From Aquilaria yunnanensis (taxonomy: Eukaryota; Streptophyta; Magnoliopsida; Malvales; Thymelaeaceae): a stretch of DNA of 64,000 bases. The stretch spans positions 90,747,501 to 90,811,500 of the forward strand of contig CM077595.1 in assembly GCA_039654915.1 (NCBI GenBank), written 5' to 3'. The notes beneath the pieces are model-generated. The model did not search any database. It was not told the DNA's origin and saw nothing but the letters and a program-made list of their open reading frames with translations. A program made the position numbers and the translations under genes. Of this stretch, positions 46,501 to 55,884 are shown piece by piece (position 1 is the first letter of the stretch; the number at the start of each line of letters is the position of its first letter).

Positions 46501-48722
46501 TCACAAAGGCAGCAAAGATGGAAGGCGACCTCGGAAGGAATGGTCATCCTTGGGATGAAGATTGCCAAAAGGCCTGGGAAGAACTCAAAGTCCACTTGGC
46601 CAGCCTGCCGACTCCGCGGCAACCTCGGGAGGGAGAGCCCCTCGTCTTTTACCTCGCCGTCACAAAAAAAGCTGTGAGCTCGGTCCTCGTGAAAGAAGAA
46701 GGGCCAAAACAATGGCCGGTCTACTATGTCAGCAAGTCCCTGCATGGCGCCGAAGTCAGGTACCATTTGCTTCAAAAAGCTATATATGCTTTAGTGCTTG
46801 CAGGGAGAAGGCTGCGGCCATACTTTCAGGCTCACCCCATTATCGTCCGAAGTACCCTGCCTCTACGGGATGTTATGAGGAAAGTTGATCACTCGGGAAG
46901 GCTTTCCAAGTGGTGTATAGAGCTTGGCGAACATGACATCACGTATGAACCCCGGAAAGCTATAAAAGCTCAAGCTTTGGCAGACTTCATCGCCGAAGTA
47001 CCAAACACCGAGGAGGGACATTCATTTTCGGGCGAAGACGAGCCAGAATGGACGTTATATGTTGACGGGGCCTCAGGATCCGAACACCAGGGAGCTGGAG
47101 TGATTATCAGAGGCCCCGAAGGCCTAGAAGTAATGAAGGCCATCAAGTTCAGTTTCAACGCCACCAACAATATGGCCGAGTATGAGGCCCTCATAGCAGG
47201 ATTACGCCTGGCCAGAAAAATTGGCGTGAGAAACTTGAAAGCCCATAGTGATTCCCAGCTGGTGGTCTGGCAAATGGCAGGGGACTATGGCGCGAAAGAC
47301 CCGACCTTGGCGAAATACCATGAGTTGGTAACAAAGCTTATTCGGGAGTTTGACGTCGTGAAAATCGAGAACGTACCCCGACGAGAAAATGCTGAGGCAG
47401 ACTGTTTGGCGAAGTCCAAAACTTGCACCGAAGTGCTAAGTCACCCCAGCATCGCGGTGCTAAGCATAGAGACCTCGGGGAAAGGATGGAAAGAACCAAT
47501 CAAAACGTATCTCGCAACCAACACACTCCCCGAAGACCCAAGCGAAGCCGCAAAAGTGCGAAGGCGCTCCGGACGTTTCTTCTTAATTGGAGAAGAACTA
47601 TATCGGCAAGGACATGCGAATCCACTACAGAGGTGTGTTAGTGAAGAGGATACTGAAATGATCCTCGAAGAAGTTCACGAAGGTGCCTGTGGTTCGCACA
47701 TCGGAACCGACGCCCTGGCAGCAGTAATACTTCGCCAAGGATACTTCTGGCCTACCCTGAGAAAGGACGCCAAACAGTTCGTCCGGAAATGTGGTAGTTG
47801 CCAGAGACATGCGAACATCCAAAGAACACCCTCGGAGTTCGTGACTTCGGCAGATTATCCCTGGCCCTTCGCAGTTTGGGGCATAGATCTCATTGGGCCA
47901 CTCCCAACGGCGCCTGGAGGCGTAAAGTTCTGCGTAATAGCAGTAAACTATTTCTCTAAGTGGGTCGAGGTAGAACCTCTGACAACTATCTCGGCAAAAG
48001 AGGTGCAGAAGTTCGTATGGAAAAACATCGTATGCAGATTTGGCATACCGAGGGTGCTCGTAGCGGACAATGGATCCCAGTTCATAGACAAAGGATTCCA
48101 AGAGTTCATTAGCGACCTCGGGACAAAAATGCACTTCGCCCCAGTAGCTCACCCTCAAAGTAATGGGCAGGTGGAAGTATCTAACAGGACCATAAAAGAT
48201 GGTCTGAAAAATAGATTGGGAGAAGCAAAAGGGAAATGGCCAGGGGAACTCCAAAGCGTGTTATGGAGCTACCGAACAACACCCCGAAGAGCCACAGGGG
48301 AAACGCCTTTTTCACTCGTCTTCGGTACAGAGGCCATCATCCCTGTCGAAGTAGTACAACCGTCAATACGAGTCCAAGTGTTCGATGAAAAAGGAAATGA
48401 CCTCGGCCTGAGAACCAAGCTCGACCTCGTCAGCGAACACAGAGAAGTAGCCGAGCTGAGAAGAAAAGCTTTCCAGCAAAGAGTGGCAGCAGCCGTAAAC
48501 CTACGCGCCAGGCCAAAAGCAATAAAGAAGGGAGATCTCGTTCTCCAAAAGGCTGAATTTGCACCCCGAAAGCGGTCCCACGGGGTACTTCGCGCAAATT
48601 GGGAAGGACCCTACCTGGTACTTGCCGAAGTACGAAAAGGAGTTTATAAGCTCGGTGATGCCGAAGGCATAGAATTAAAAAATACTTGGCACTCAGAGGC
48701 CTTGAAAAAATTCTATGCCTAA
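43584..48722 (+). CDS. Tat Gypsy gag-pol polyprotein
   Basis: 1712 codons without interruption. Gag core near residue 155 (LAGPAIAWYNSLP); Cys/His motif CQFHRDHGHDTEDC near 355; protease near 491 (LLDDGSNADVLF); reverse transcriptase from about 760 (LRMCIDFRNLN) with catalytic YVDDMIVKS near 866; a first RNase H (VYYVSKSLHGAE); a second, archaeal-type RNase H near 1156 (LYVDGASGS, NNMAEYEALIAGL); and integrase with HHCC (SHIGTD...CGSCQRH), first Asp in GIDLIGP near 1432, second in VADNGSQF near 1492, and Glu in NGQVEVSN near 1528. Gag may really start at 43395 (MGFLRDFQ) in the same frame; that start is separated from this frame by a TAG at 43476-43478. The ATG at 43194 lies inside the LTR. 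Codon use is GC-richer than the flanks. It looks nearly complete but probably lost the normal gag N-terminus. Confidence 0.95.
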   Translation: MPLGARLAERARSERPEVPSRRSLSPEARSPSPRFRSRSPKRRQQSFYPRTSKHQEEEPSATLLLEKVLARLERVEQQVARKPVWARLTETVSGDETPFARTVVEAAMPSDFRLPRLETYEGQTDPQAHLTKYKRSMVLHGADDATLCKCFEVTLAGPAIAWYNSLPPGNIKGFQELSTAFTQQFIGSKPTAKMPVQIFDIAQRNEETIRDYVERFNREALSVPDFRPEIRILAMTRGLRRDSQLFYEFSKDPPDTLGEFYRRAEQHMTAEELRMTGLKADHIHARGEGSSQQARCPTEQLGRPRRMRVGGRKPQNFTPLSTTRANVLMALEKQGAQIQRPRGMTADNRRNMKKFCQFHRDHGHDTEDCFQLKKYIESLIKQGQLRRYLRMPSPKGKKEEEGKPDDEDYDSDRRRNRSPRRRPPPSARVIQTITTGLPSSERKRRAREITVMEYQSPTKKLAREDGSTILFPHDDPLLIMARIGNWDVKRVLLDDGSNADVLFSHFLPSLGISRSDLKAVTSPTFGVGPSELPVLGWIDLPLMMKGTSEKGTAELFASTMARFIVMDVPSSYNAILGRQTQGNLHIRPDVKYLTVTFATKDGDAKIFIDQGEVRKVFVRARKAPASNLAHAVEAKELERGEAEDPTKAETEEVELVPGHGTRIGKSMAEGDKEKLVSFLLTNKDLFAYSPKDMPGVNPRVIQHSLKASPEVKPVWQKKRSISAHKSDFIKTEVQRLIDASVIREVNYPEWLSNVVIATKEGSSKLRMCIDFRNLNDACPKDSYPLPPIDQLVDSTVEYGLLSFLDAFSGYHQIRMDPEDEEKTAFITEGGTYCYIRMPFGLKNAGATYQRLMNKVFKDQMGRNMEVYVDDMIVKSKLPGYHVADLEETFQKLRAFGIRLNPEKCIFGVTSGKFLGYMVSERGIDANPEKIKALLEFRTPATVKDVQRLTGRITSLSRFISRYGDRCRPFFKVLTKAAKMEGDLGRNGHPWDEDCQKAWEELKVHLASLPTPRQPREGEPLVFYLAVTKKAVSSVLVKEEGPKQWPVYYVSKSLHGAEVRYHLLQKAIYALVLAGRRLRPYFQAHPIIVRSTLPLRDVMRKVDHSGRLSKWCIELGEHDITYEPRKAIKAQALADFIAEVPNTEEGHSFSGEDEPEWTLYVDGASGSEHQGAGVIIRGPEGLEVMKAIKFSFNATNNMAEYEALIAGLRLARKIGVRNLKAHSDSQLVVWQMAGDYGAKDPTLAKYHELVTKLIREFDVVKIENVPRRENAEADCLAKSKTCTEVLSHPSIAVLSIETSGKGWKEPIKTYLATNTLPEDPSEAAKVRRRSGRFFLIGEELYRQGHANPLQRCVSEEDTEMILEEVHEGACGSHIGTDALAAVILRQGYFWPTLRKDAKQFVRKCGSCQRHANIQRTPSEFVTSADYPWPFAVWGIDLIGPLPTAPGGVKFCVIAVNYFSKWVEVEPLTTISAKEVQKFVWKNIVCRFGIPRVLVADNGSQFIDKGFQEFISDLGTKMHFAPVAHPQSNGQVEVSNRTIKDGLKNRLGEAKGKWPGELQSVLWSYRTTPRRATGETPFSLVFGTEAIIPVEVVQPSIRVQVFDEKGNDLGLRTKLDLVSEHREVAELRRKAFQQRVAAAVNLRARPKAIKKGDLVLQKAEFAPRKRSHGVLRANWEGPYLVLAEVRKGVYKLGDAEGIELKNTWHSEALKKFYA

Positions 48723-49180
48723 AACGTTTGGTGGGAAAGTTGTATTGCACAAGTTGCACAAATTTGTCTAAGTAAAAAGTTCTGAAGAAGTACAAAACAA
48801 GAGTCTCCCGAAGGCAATCGCCGAGGAAAGCAAAAGTAAGTTTTTCCGAAGTCTTTTGAGCGAATATGTTCGGGACAAAGGAAAGCAAAAGTAAGGTTTT
48901 CCGAAGTCTCTTGAGCGAATATGTTCGGGACAAAGGAAAGCAAGGGTATGGTTTTCCGAAGTCTCTTGAGCGAATATATTCGGGACAAAGGAAAGCAAAA
49001 GTGTGGTCTCCCGAAGTCTCTCGAGCGAATTATGTTCGGGACAGTGGGAAACAAAGGAATCTGGCAAAAATACTTAGCCAAATTTTTATCTATTGAACAA
49101 AAGAGTGCTTACAGAGAAGAAAATTGCTGAAAGACTACAAAAAAGAAGAAGAAAATGAAGACAAAAGGCCCTAGTACAAA
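48723..49180. other. Tat spacer after pol
   Basis: Non-coding spacer between the pol stop and the original end of the antisense gene (49181). Most of it is the 55-bp tandem repeat listed separately. Open frames on the minus strand across it arise from the repeat and are not called. Confidence 0.6.
48830..49051 (+). repeat. 55-bp tandem repeat, four units
   Basis: Units start at 48830, 48885, 48940 and 48995. The core of each is CCGAAGTCTCTTGAGCGAAT followed by ATGTTCGGGACAAAGGAAA. Units 1 to 3 are exactly 55 bp and nearly identical; unit 4 is 1-2 bases longer and more diverged. They lie just after the pol stop codon. Tandem repeats in this 3' position are a known trait of Tat/Ogre-type elements. 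Confidence 0.92.
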
Positions 49181-49225
49181 CTAAGGAACCTCGGCGTCTT
49201 GAGAACTGCCAGCCTCTGTGCTTTT

Positions 49226-52200
49226 TGTCACACCTCACTCAGGCCCTGGCCTAAAAGTTACTAACTTAAAACCACCAGCCCAACTTCAAACTGGGTTTCT
49301 AATTCTCGGCCAAGCAAGAAATGGCAACTTTTAAGTCTTATTTTCTTAAGTTAAGAGGCCTGGGAGGTGGCCCAGGTGGCTTTAATAAACTTCAATAACA
49401 TCTCGCAGCAAGGGCAAGGCCCAAACCCTTAACTTGCCCTACAAGCAAGGATTCACCTAATGCAATTTTAGTGCATACATAGTGTGCATCATGTGTGCTA
49501 ACTATATGGCAGCCAAGAAGCCCACAAGGTTGGTTTAGAGGTTTGAAAACCATATGCAAGATATACATGATGCATTCGGTCAACACTTGTACATATGCTT
49601 ATACCATTAGTCTTCATGAAACAAAGCCCATCATCACATGAACATGCCAAACAATGGCCCATAATCACATAAACATAAGCAAGCATTAAGCCATCCATAG
49701 TCCATACATAACTTGGCATACAAAACCCATCCAAACATAATAAGTCTAGGCACAAATGACTACACATATATACACCAAAAGAGTAGTCTACCTAGTAGTC
49801 CAAAACATGGCTACAAGCCAAGAGAATCCAAAAGTACATATGCCAAGTTATTACAAGCCATGTCTCCTAATGGTCAAACAAGACCTTAAGTATGCCATAC
49901 AGGAGCACACACTGCAAAACTAGCCCAATGGCTTGGTTCATGGTCATAAAGGCAAACACTATGATCAAGGCCATAGTCCACATATCCATAGCTCCCCCTA
50001 GACAAGTCTCCACTACTGCCTGCAAACTCTAACCATAAGTCTCGGCCAATAAAGAATAAGACTTGTAATGAAAACCAACTGCTAAGCCAAGCACACATTG
50101 GCACATACCTTGGAAAGCAAGCAAATATAAACACTAAGCACACACACAAGCAGCTTAGTCCTACTCAGGCCGAATATCTTTGCCTGAAAATAGAGAATGG
50201 GCAGTGAGCATATAACTCAGTAGGATTCACATCTATATATATAAACAACTCAAATGAGTCTATTTAGTTAAGCTGAGAGTTCACTCAAGCTTAACCTCCA
50301 GTTCATTAGCTCATCCTGCAAAACAGACACAAAGACACAAAAAACAGGCATAGACATATACCAAAATGCATAATTATAGGAAGTAACTCACTTAAGGGTC
50401 AGCATGCACAAGAAATTCACCAAAGCACACAAGTACACACACACACTTCACAAAGTGGCTCTCGGCCATATCCATCCATACATGTACTCATGTGCATTTC
50501 TTGCACACAAACTTACCAAAATACCAATTCCATTAGGAGCTCCCAAAATGCCAAGCAAATAGGCCACATTTACTTGCATTTCTAGCACATGTACCATAGT
50601 TAATTAGCTAATCAACAACCAAATAAGTAACCACAATATGCCCATCAAGTAGCTAAGGTCATATGGCACAATTAACCATCACTTAGCCACTCTAGACACT
50701 TGCATCATGGTATACAGTACCAAGCAGAACAAGTGTCAGTGAACCCTACCTCAATTAGCTCTCGGTCTCAACCAAGTTTCAAATGTCCAAGTGCTCTCCA
50801 ATTCCAATGCCTAGCATGACAACACATAGGCATCATTACACAACTCATGGACCCAAAATACCATGACCATATGAAGAACACTATGACCCACATATACACT
50901 TAAGCTCTCGGCCAAAGTGCCATTATTCCATATACATGTACTGCCCATAATTCCAACACATTACATGACACTCAAGTCACCAATAAGTCATATCCATGGT
51001 AGTATTACCAAGCCATCAAGTGAAATGCACTATGTTACCATGTATTAATCTCTCGGCCAAAGTACACATTTTCACATCGTTACATTACCCAACATTCTTG
51101 TTTACTACATGAGCATGTAAACCTCCACTAAACTTATTCATGGCACAAATGCCATGTAACCAAGCAAGCATACTCAAGTACTTTAGCCCAAGTTCTCGGC
51201 CACATTGCCCAACTATGCACATTGATGTCATTTATCCACTAACACATTTCATGATCTTATGGCCATCAAATAACAATGCTCATGGCATAACTACCATGTA
51301 ATCCATGGTAACACATCGTATTATACCCAATTATGCTCTCGGCCTTTACACTAAACTTCCCATTATAATGTTTCTCATCCATTCAAACCAACATATGACC
51401 ATCAGGTCATCCAATAGCATTACTCATGGCATCCAAACCATGTATTCAAGTAATGGACATTTAATTATACCATTCCATACTTTCGGCCATGATACCCACT
51501 TCACATACACATGTTCTTCACTTAATCCAAGCCAACATACATACACCAATGCATCAATAAGCATGGTTCATGGCATCAATGCCATGTGATTAAAGATAGA
51601 ACATGGATTACCTCAAATCCACCTTTCGGCCAACACGCTAACTTCCACAAATTTGGTGTCCTTCACCACAACAACCTATCACAAGGTTAAACAAGCATCA
51701 ACAAGCATCATACATGGATTAATTTCCATGAACTCCAAGAAGAACACCAAGAACGCATTCGGCCAACAATCCACTTCCAAACCGAGACATACTTTGCTCA
51801 TTTAGCTTAACATAGCTTCAAATAAACACTTAAGTTCCTTGTACATGGAAGAACTACCATGAATTCATGGAAACATTGAAGTTACCTCAAGAACCCTAGC
51901 TTGGTTGGCTCGGTTCTTCTTCAATCTCCAAGTTCCAACTTTGATTCCAAGCAAACAAGAACCGAAACACTCCTTCTCAAGCTTGAATCTCCTAAAGCCT
52001 TCAAATTTCTTTGGAATTTAAAATCAATTTGTGAAGGAACTCTCAAAGGTGCTCTCGGTTTCGCAAAGACAAGGGAAGCCCGAAATGAACAAAGACTTAG
52101 CTTGTTTCGGCCGAACACAAATGCTTTTAGTTAGCCAAAATGTTAACTTGGCTTCCATTTCTTTGCATGGCGCATTAGAGCCCTTAAGTCCACTAGAGCA

Positions 52201-52730
52201 CAAAGCCGCCACTCCATCTTGTACTCAAATGGACACTTAAGTCCACCCATGGCTCAAATTGCCAAGCAATTAAACAACACAAGTACCAAGGCCATATAAA
52301 ACCATGGCATAACCGGCCATGAACTAATAATCAACTAGTTAGTTTGTTTAGCTAACTAGTGAATAGTGTACTTAGTGGAAGACAAGGATATGACTAGTAA
52401 TCATTATTGTCTCCCAAAAATGGTCTAGTCTTGCACTAGCCATCACAAAAGTTTGCATGGCCACAATTGCCATCTTTAATCTTGTGGTTTCACTTGTACC
52501 ACTTAAATTAATGCACAGTTTAGTCCCCCCCGTTTTTTTTTTTTTTTGTTTAGTTCTCTATCAGTCTTCCAAATGTACATTTCCCATGTGCAATTAAGTC
52601 CTGAAAGTCTCCTGTTTTGCACATAGGCCACTGTGCCAGTCTCCATGACTCCTCTTTCTTCCCTTTCTGTTTTCTCTCACTTTCTTTGTTTTTCCTTGGC
52701 CTAAGCCAAGCACTTAGGAGGTGCCTAACA
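49226..52730. mobile_element. 3.5-kb solo LTR inside the Tat antisense gene
   Basis: 3505 bp, TGTCACACCTCACTC...GTGCCTAACA on the plus strand, perfect TSD CTTTT at 49221-49225 and 52731-52735. On the minus strand it reads TGTTAGGCACC...GAGGTGTGACA, also LTR-like, so orientation is uncertain. No PBS, polypurine tract or coding domain is present. The antisense gene frame on one side continues in register on the other, which independently confirms both boundaries. The length is similar to long chromovirus LTRs. It holds the array of about 144-bp repeats. Confidence 0.9.
50706..51861. repeat. Degenerate tandem repeat of about 144 bp with dyads
   Basis: Two landmarks recur in step. An 18-bp dyad of the type CATGG-N8-CCATG starts near 50706, 50846, 50995, 51139, 51281, 51425, 51569, 51713 and 51844. 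The word (C)TCGGCC occurs at 50906, 51052, 51194, 51337, 51482, 51624 and 51758, with earlier ones at 50041, 50461 and 50761. Spacings are mostly 140-149 bp. The units between are strongly diverged, so only the landmarks are easy to see. The array lies wholly inside the 3.5-kb solo LTR and may begin near 50040. Confidence 0.72.
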
Positions 52731-55379
52731 CTTTTGTCGGTAGCCTTAGGCGCCGAGAGAGAAGGAGGCAGTTTCAAGTGCTCGATCTTGGACCAAGTCC
52801 ACCGAGGCTCCTTGGGGATGTTCATGCCTTCCAGGAAGGAGAGGTCAAAATCTGGGAACTTCTGCAGAATTTGGTGCCGAACAAGACAGAAGCCGTCTTG
52901 AAAGCCCAACTTCGTCATATCATCGGACTCCCGCTTCTTGACCGCCAAATCTGCATAGTCCTTCTCCAGATCCGCGTAATCCTTCTCCAGATCCTTGAGC
53001 TTTCTCTTCAGTGACTTCATCTTCTTCTTCTCTTCTGAAGGCTTCTTCAGAGATGCGACCTCGGCTTCGAGCTGGGCCTTTTCCCCGAGCGTCTTCGCAA
53101 GGATTGCGTCACTTTCTGACTTGTCCTTTTGAATCGCTTCTACGATCGAAGTCAGCTCCGCCATCCGAGAGCCGATGTCAGAAAGTTTCTGGGAGGTGTC
53201 TTTCTCAAGTTCCTCTTTCTCTTTTATGAACCCCTCCCGAAGTTCGGCAATTTCCTTCTCTGAAGACTGCTTCAGCTGAGCATTGTCGGCAGCCAACGCC
53301 GAACACTGGGCCTTCGTCTTGGTGTAAAGGTCCTAGAGTGACGCCCTCCTTTCTGACTCTCGCGCCACCCGAACACGGAGCAACCCGGCATACCCCATCA
53401 GCTGCAAAAAAAGCAAACAAAGGGAAAATGATGCTAAGTAAAATGCAAAGGCAAAATTGGCACTAAGGAAACAGTGAAGCGTACCTGGGCGGCATGTTCA
53501 GTGAGTTTGGCGGCCAAAGAGATGTCGCTTGGGTAAGCCTCCGTAAGGGCCTTGTAAGAGGCCTCAGTAAACACCCCTTTGCACATCTGCTTGGCCATCT
53601 CGGGACAGTCGTCGGAGTACATATTCATGTCCTCCGTGAACGTCCAGAATGGCTCCTTCGGAACTTTCCCTGCTGGGACTTTGGCATCCCGAAGGGCCCT
53701 CTTGCGGGCGTGTTCGGCAACCCAGTCAGGAGCGGCCACTTCCGCTGCACAACAAAGCAGAAAAATTGGTTAAGGCCAGAAAAGTCTTAGGGATTTACAA
53801 GAGAAAAAAGGTTCTTCGACAAAATACAAACCTGCTGGCACATCGATAACGTCGTCATCAAGAATCGACGTCGCCTCAGTAGAGATCCCCTTGCCTCTTA
53901 TTTGGCGCCGTTCCTCGGCAGAAGGGGTCTCCTCCCCATCGCCCTCCAGAAGAGCATGCGAAGGCGTGGGGCTTTGAGGAAGGACGTCGGAAGAAGGGAC
54001 GTCGACAGAAGGAACCTCGGGCAAAGGGGCAGCAGGGTCTTCGGGCTCCTCACCTACCTCCTCCGGAATTTGCGGAAGAGAGGAAGGAGCGGCTTTCTTT
54101 GCCCGTTTGGAAGGAGGGCCGCCCGAAGTCTGCTTCCGCCTCCGAGAGGCAGCCTTCTTTGTCTGTTCGCCCCTCTCAGCCTGCCCGGTAAAAAGAGCCT
54201 TGTAGAAGGCAGCCGCGTCGTCGCCCATCTCTGAAAAAAGAAAAAGAAGATCAGTGTAAGTCCAAGATGAAGTTATGAAGGAAAAAATGAGAAAGTAACT
54301 TAATCTCGTAAAAAGACTCATAAGTCTCTTTCCCCCGAAGGAGTTTCACGAGCCAGGAGTCCTTCCCCGAAGAAGCTGGTTTCGGCATGTTGAGGTCTGT
54401 CACATGCTCCTTTACCACCTTGAGTTCCCGAAGGACCTCTTCGGTCATGAGCCTCCAGTTGATCGGAAAGGGGTAAAGGGCACGAGGAGAGACCTCGGCA
54501 GCCCAGTCAGAGACGGCCCGGATGCGCCTGTCGAAGTCCTCAAAGATAGGTGCTACGTCGGCGTCTAGCAGTATCTTCGGGTCAACGACATCCATCTTGA
54601 GCCTCCCCTGAGCCCACTTGGTCGGGACGTGCGACCAAGCCTCCGACTTCTTCAGGAAAAAGAATTTTTGTTGCCACCCTCGCCAGCTGTCTTTGGTGGC
54701 GAAGGTGAACGTATACTTTTTGCTCCCGGATCCCCGAGGTAGCATAAAGTAGAAGCCACCCTTCGGGACCACGAAGAGCTTGTAGTACTGAAGAAAAACT
54801 ACAAAGTGAGGTTTTATTTTGAAAACACCGCACATACAGAGGAAGGCGTTGAAATAGCAGTACGAGTTCGGTGGGAGTTGGTTAACGGCAATGCCATGGA
54901 AGTTGCAGAACGCGCTAACCATCTCCAGGGGGGGATACCGAAGTCCGGCCTTCAGTTGGGCTCGAAAAACGGTGATTTCATCACTTTGGTTGGAAAAAAG
55001 AAATTGGTCAGGACGGGGCAACCTCGTCACAGAGTAAGAGGGTAAGAAAAACTTTTTCTTCCACTTCGCTAGTTTTGCCGGAGTAGTGCAGCAAGGGTGA
55101 GAAAGAAGAGGTTGCCAACTCTCGGGAACAGGCATGATGAAAATGAGTTCGGGAAAAACAACGAAAACGAGTTCGGGAAAAACAAAGAAGAAGCTTTGAA
55201 AAAAGCAAAAGGACTAAAACCCACCAAAGGTCTTGCCGGAATCTGGATTTCTGGAAGCCGTCGTGAAAAGTGGTCGGAAAAACGCCTGAAAAAATAGAAC
55301 CGCCGCGGAAAATTGGGAGAGAATTAGAAGGCAGAAGAAAGCAAAAGCAGAAGCAAAAAGAGGGTTATGACAGGGCTGG

Positions 55380-55387
55380 TATATATA
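55380..55387 (-). promoter_or_regulatory. TATA box of the antisense gene
   Basis: The minus strand reads CCTATATATACC about 245 bp above the antisense ATG (55135), leaving room for a leader of about 215 nt. It lies inside the element, upstream of the polypurine tract. Confidence 0.6.
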
Positions 55388-55546
55388 GGCCGAGAAGGCC
55401 AGGTGAACCGTCGTCATTAGTACCCCTCGGAAGGCGAAGCATCGCCATAACTGCTAAATGCGCCTAAAAAGTCGCGCCTGCCGTACTCAGCGCATTCCCA
55501 CCCAATAAAAGTGTGCCATGTGTCGGTCATCGCGCAGCAAACGTGC

Positions 55547-55552
55547 CACGTG
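55547..55552. promoter_or_regulatory. G-box (CACGTG) upstream of the antisense gene
   Basis: GCCACGTGTC, about 165 bp above the antisense TATA box. A near-copy GCCATGTGTC lies at about 55515. G-boxes bind bZIP and bHLH factors in plants; activity here is inferred from position only. Confidence 0.5.
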
Positions 55553-55870
55553 TCGTCCATCACGTCGAGCACGCCCTCTGACACCATTTGGTCTAGAGGC
55601 GCCGTCCTAAACTGACTCTGCTGGACACAGGACGCGACGCATGAGCAGACCTATAAAGGCAAAAAAGTAGGTTACCTCGAAGACACCAAAAGACAGCGTG
55701 TGACTTCGGGCGGAAGGTGTATCTTCGGCACAGGGACAGCCTATCTTCTCGCGCCTCGAGGACGCAAAAAGGGCTACCCATCGCTTCAGGCAGAAGAAGG
55801 CGTCTTCGGCGCAGATATCACAACCACAGGACCCAAAACCGATGAACCGAAGTTTCTCACTTCGGCTTTT

Positions 55871-55884
55871 CGGAGAGGGGCCTG
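55871..55884 (+). promoter_or_regulatory. Tat polypurine tract
   Basis: GGAGAGGGG ending a few bases before the 3' LTR (TGATAGCC at 55885). Confidence 0.75.

Larger units (their letters stand above)
49181..55135 (-). pseudogene. Antisense gene of the Tat element, interrupted
   Basis: Encoded opposite to gag-pol. Segment 1 (ATG at 55135, open to about 54260) carries the N-terminal domain typical of plant putative gypsy-type transposon proteins (YCYFNAFLCMCGVF, SWRGWQQKFFF). Segment 2 (ATG at 54228 to 53832) is basic then acidic, proline-rich. Segment 3 is 53744-53485 and segment 4 starts at 53401; the joins between 2, 3 and 4 have clean GT-AG introns (53831-53745 and 53484-53402). Segment 4 is a coiled coil with a small internal duplication (DLEKDYADLEKDYADL). 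Breaks: a TAG at 53333-53335, and a solo LTR inserted after 52731. Beyond the LTR the frame continues in register from 49220 to a stop at 49181. The join of segments 1 and 2 is unresolved. Function unknown. Confidence 0.82.

Noticed and set aside
48830..49051. CRISPR-like array
   Set aside because: The 55-bp units are contiguous without unique spacers, lie in a plant retrotransposon, and have no cas genes.
52550..52730. C-terminal tail of the antisense coiled-coil frame
   Set aside because: These codons lie inside the inserted solo LTR (49226-52730); the original frame continues from 49220.
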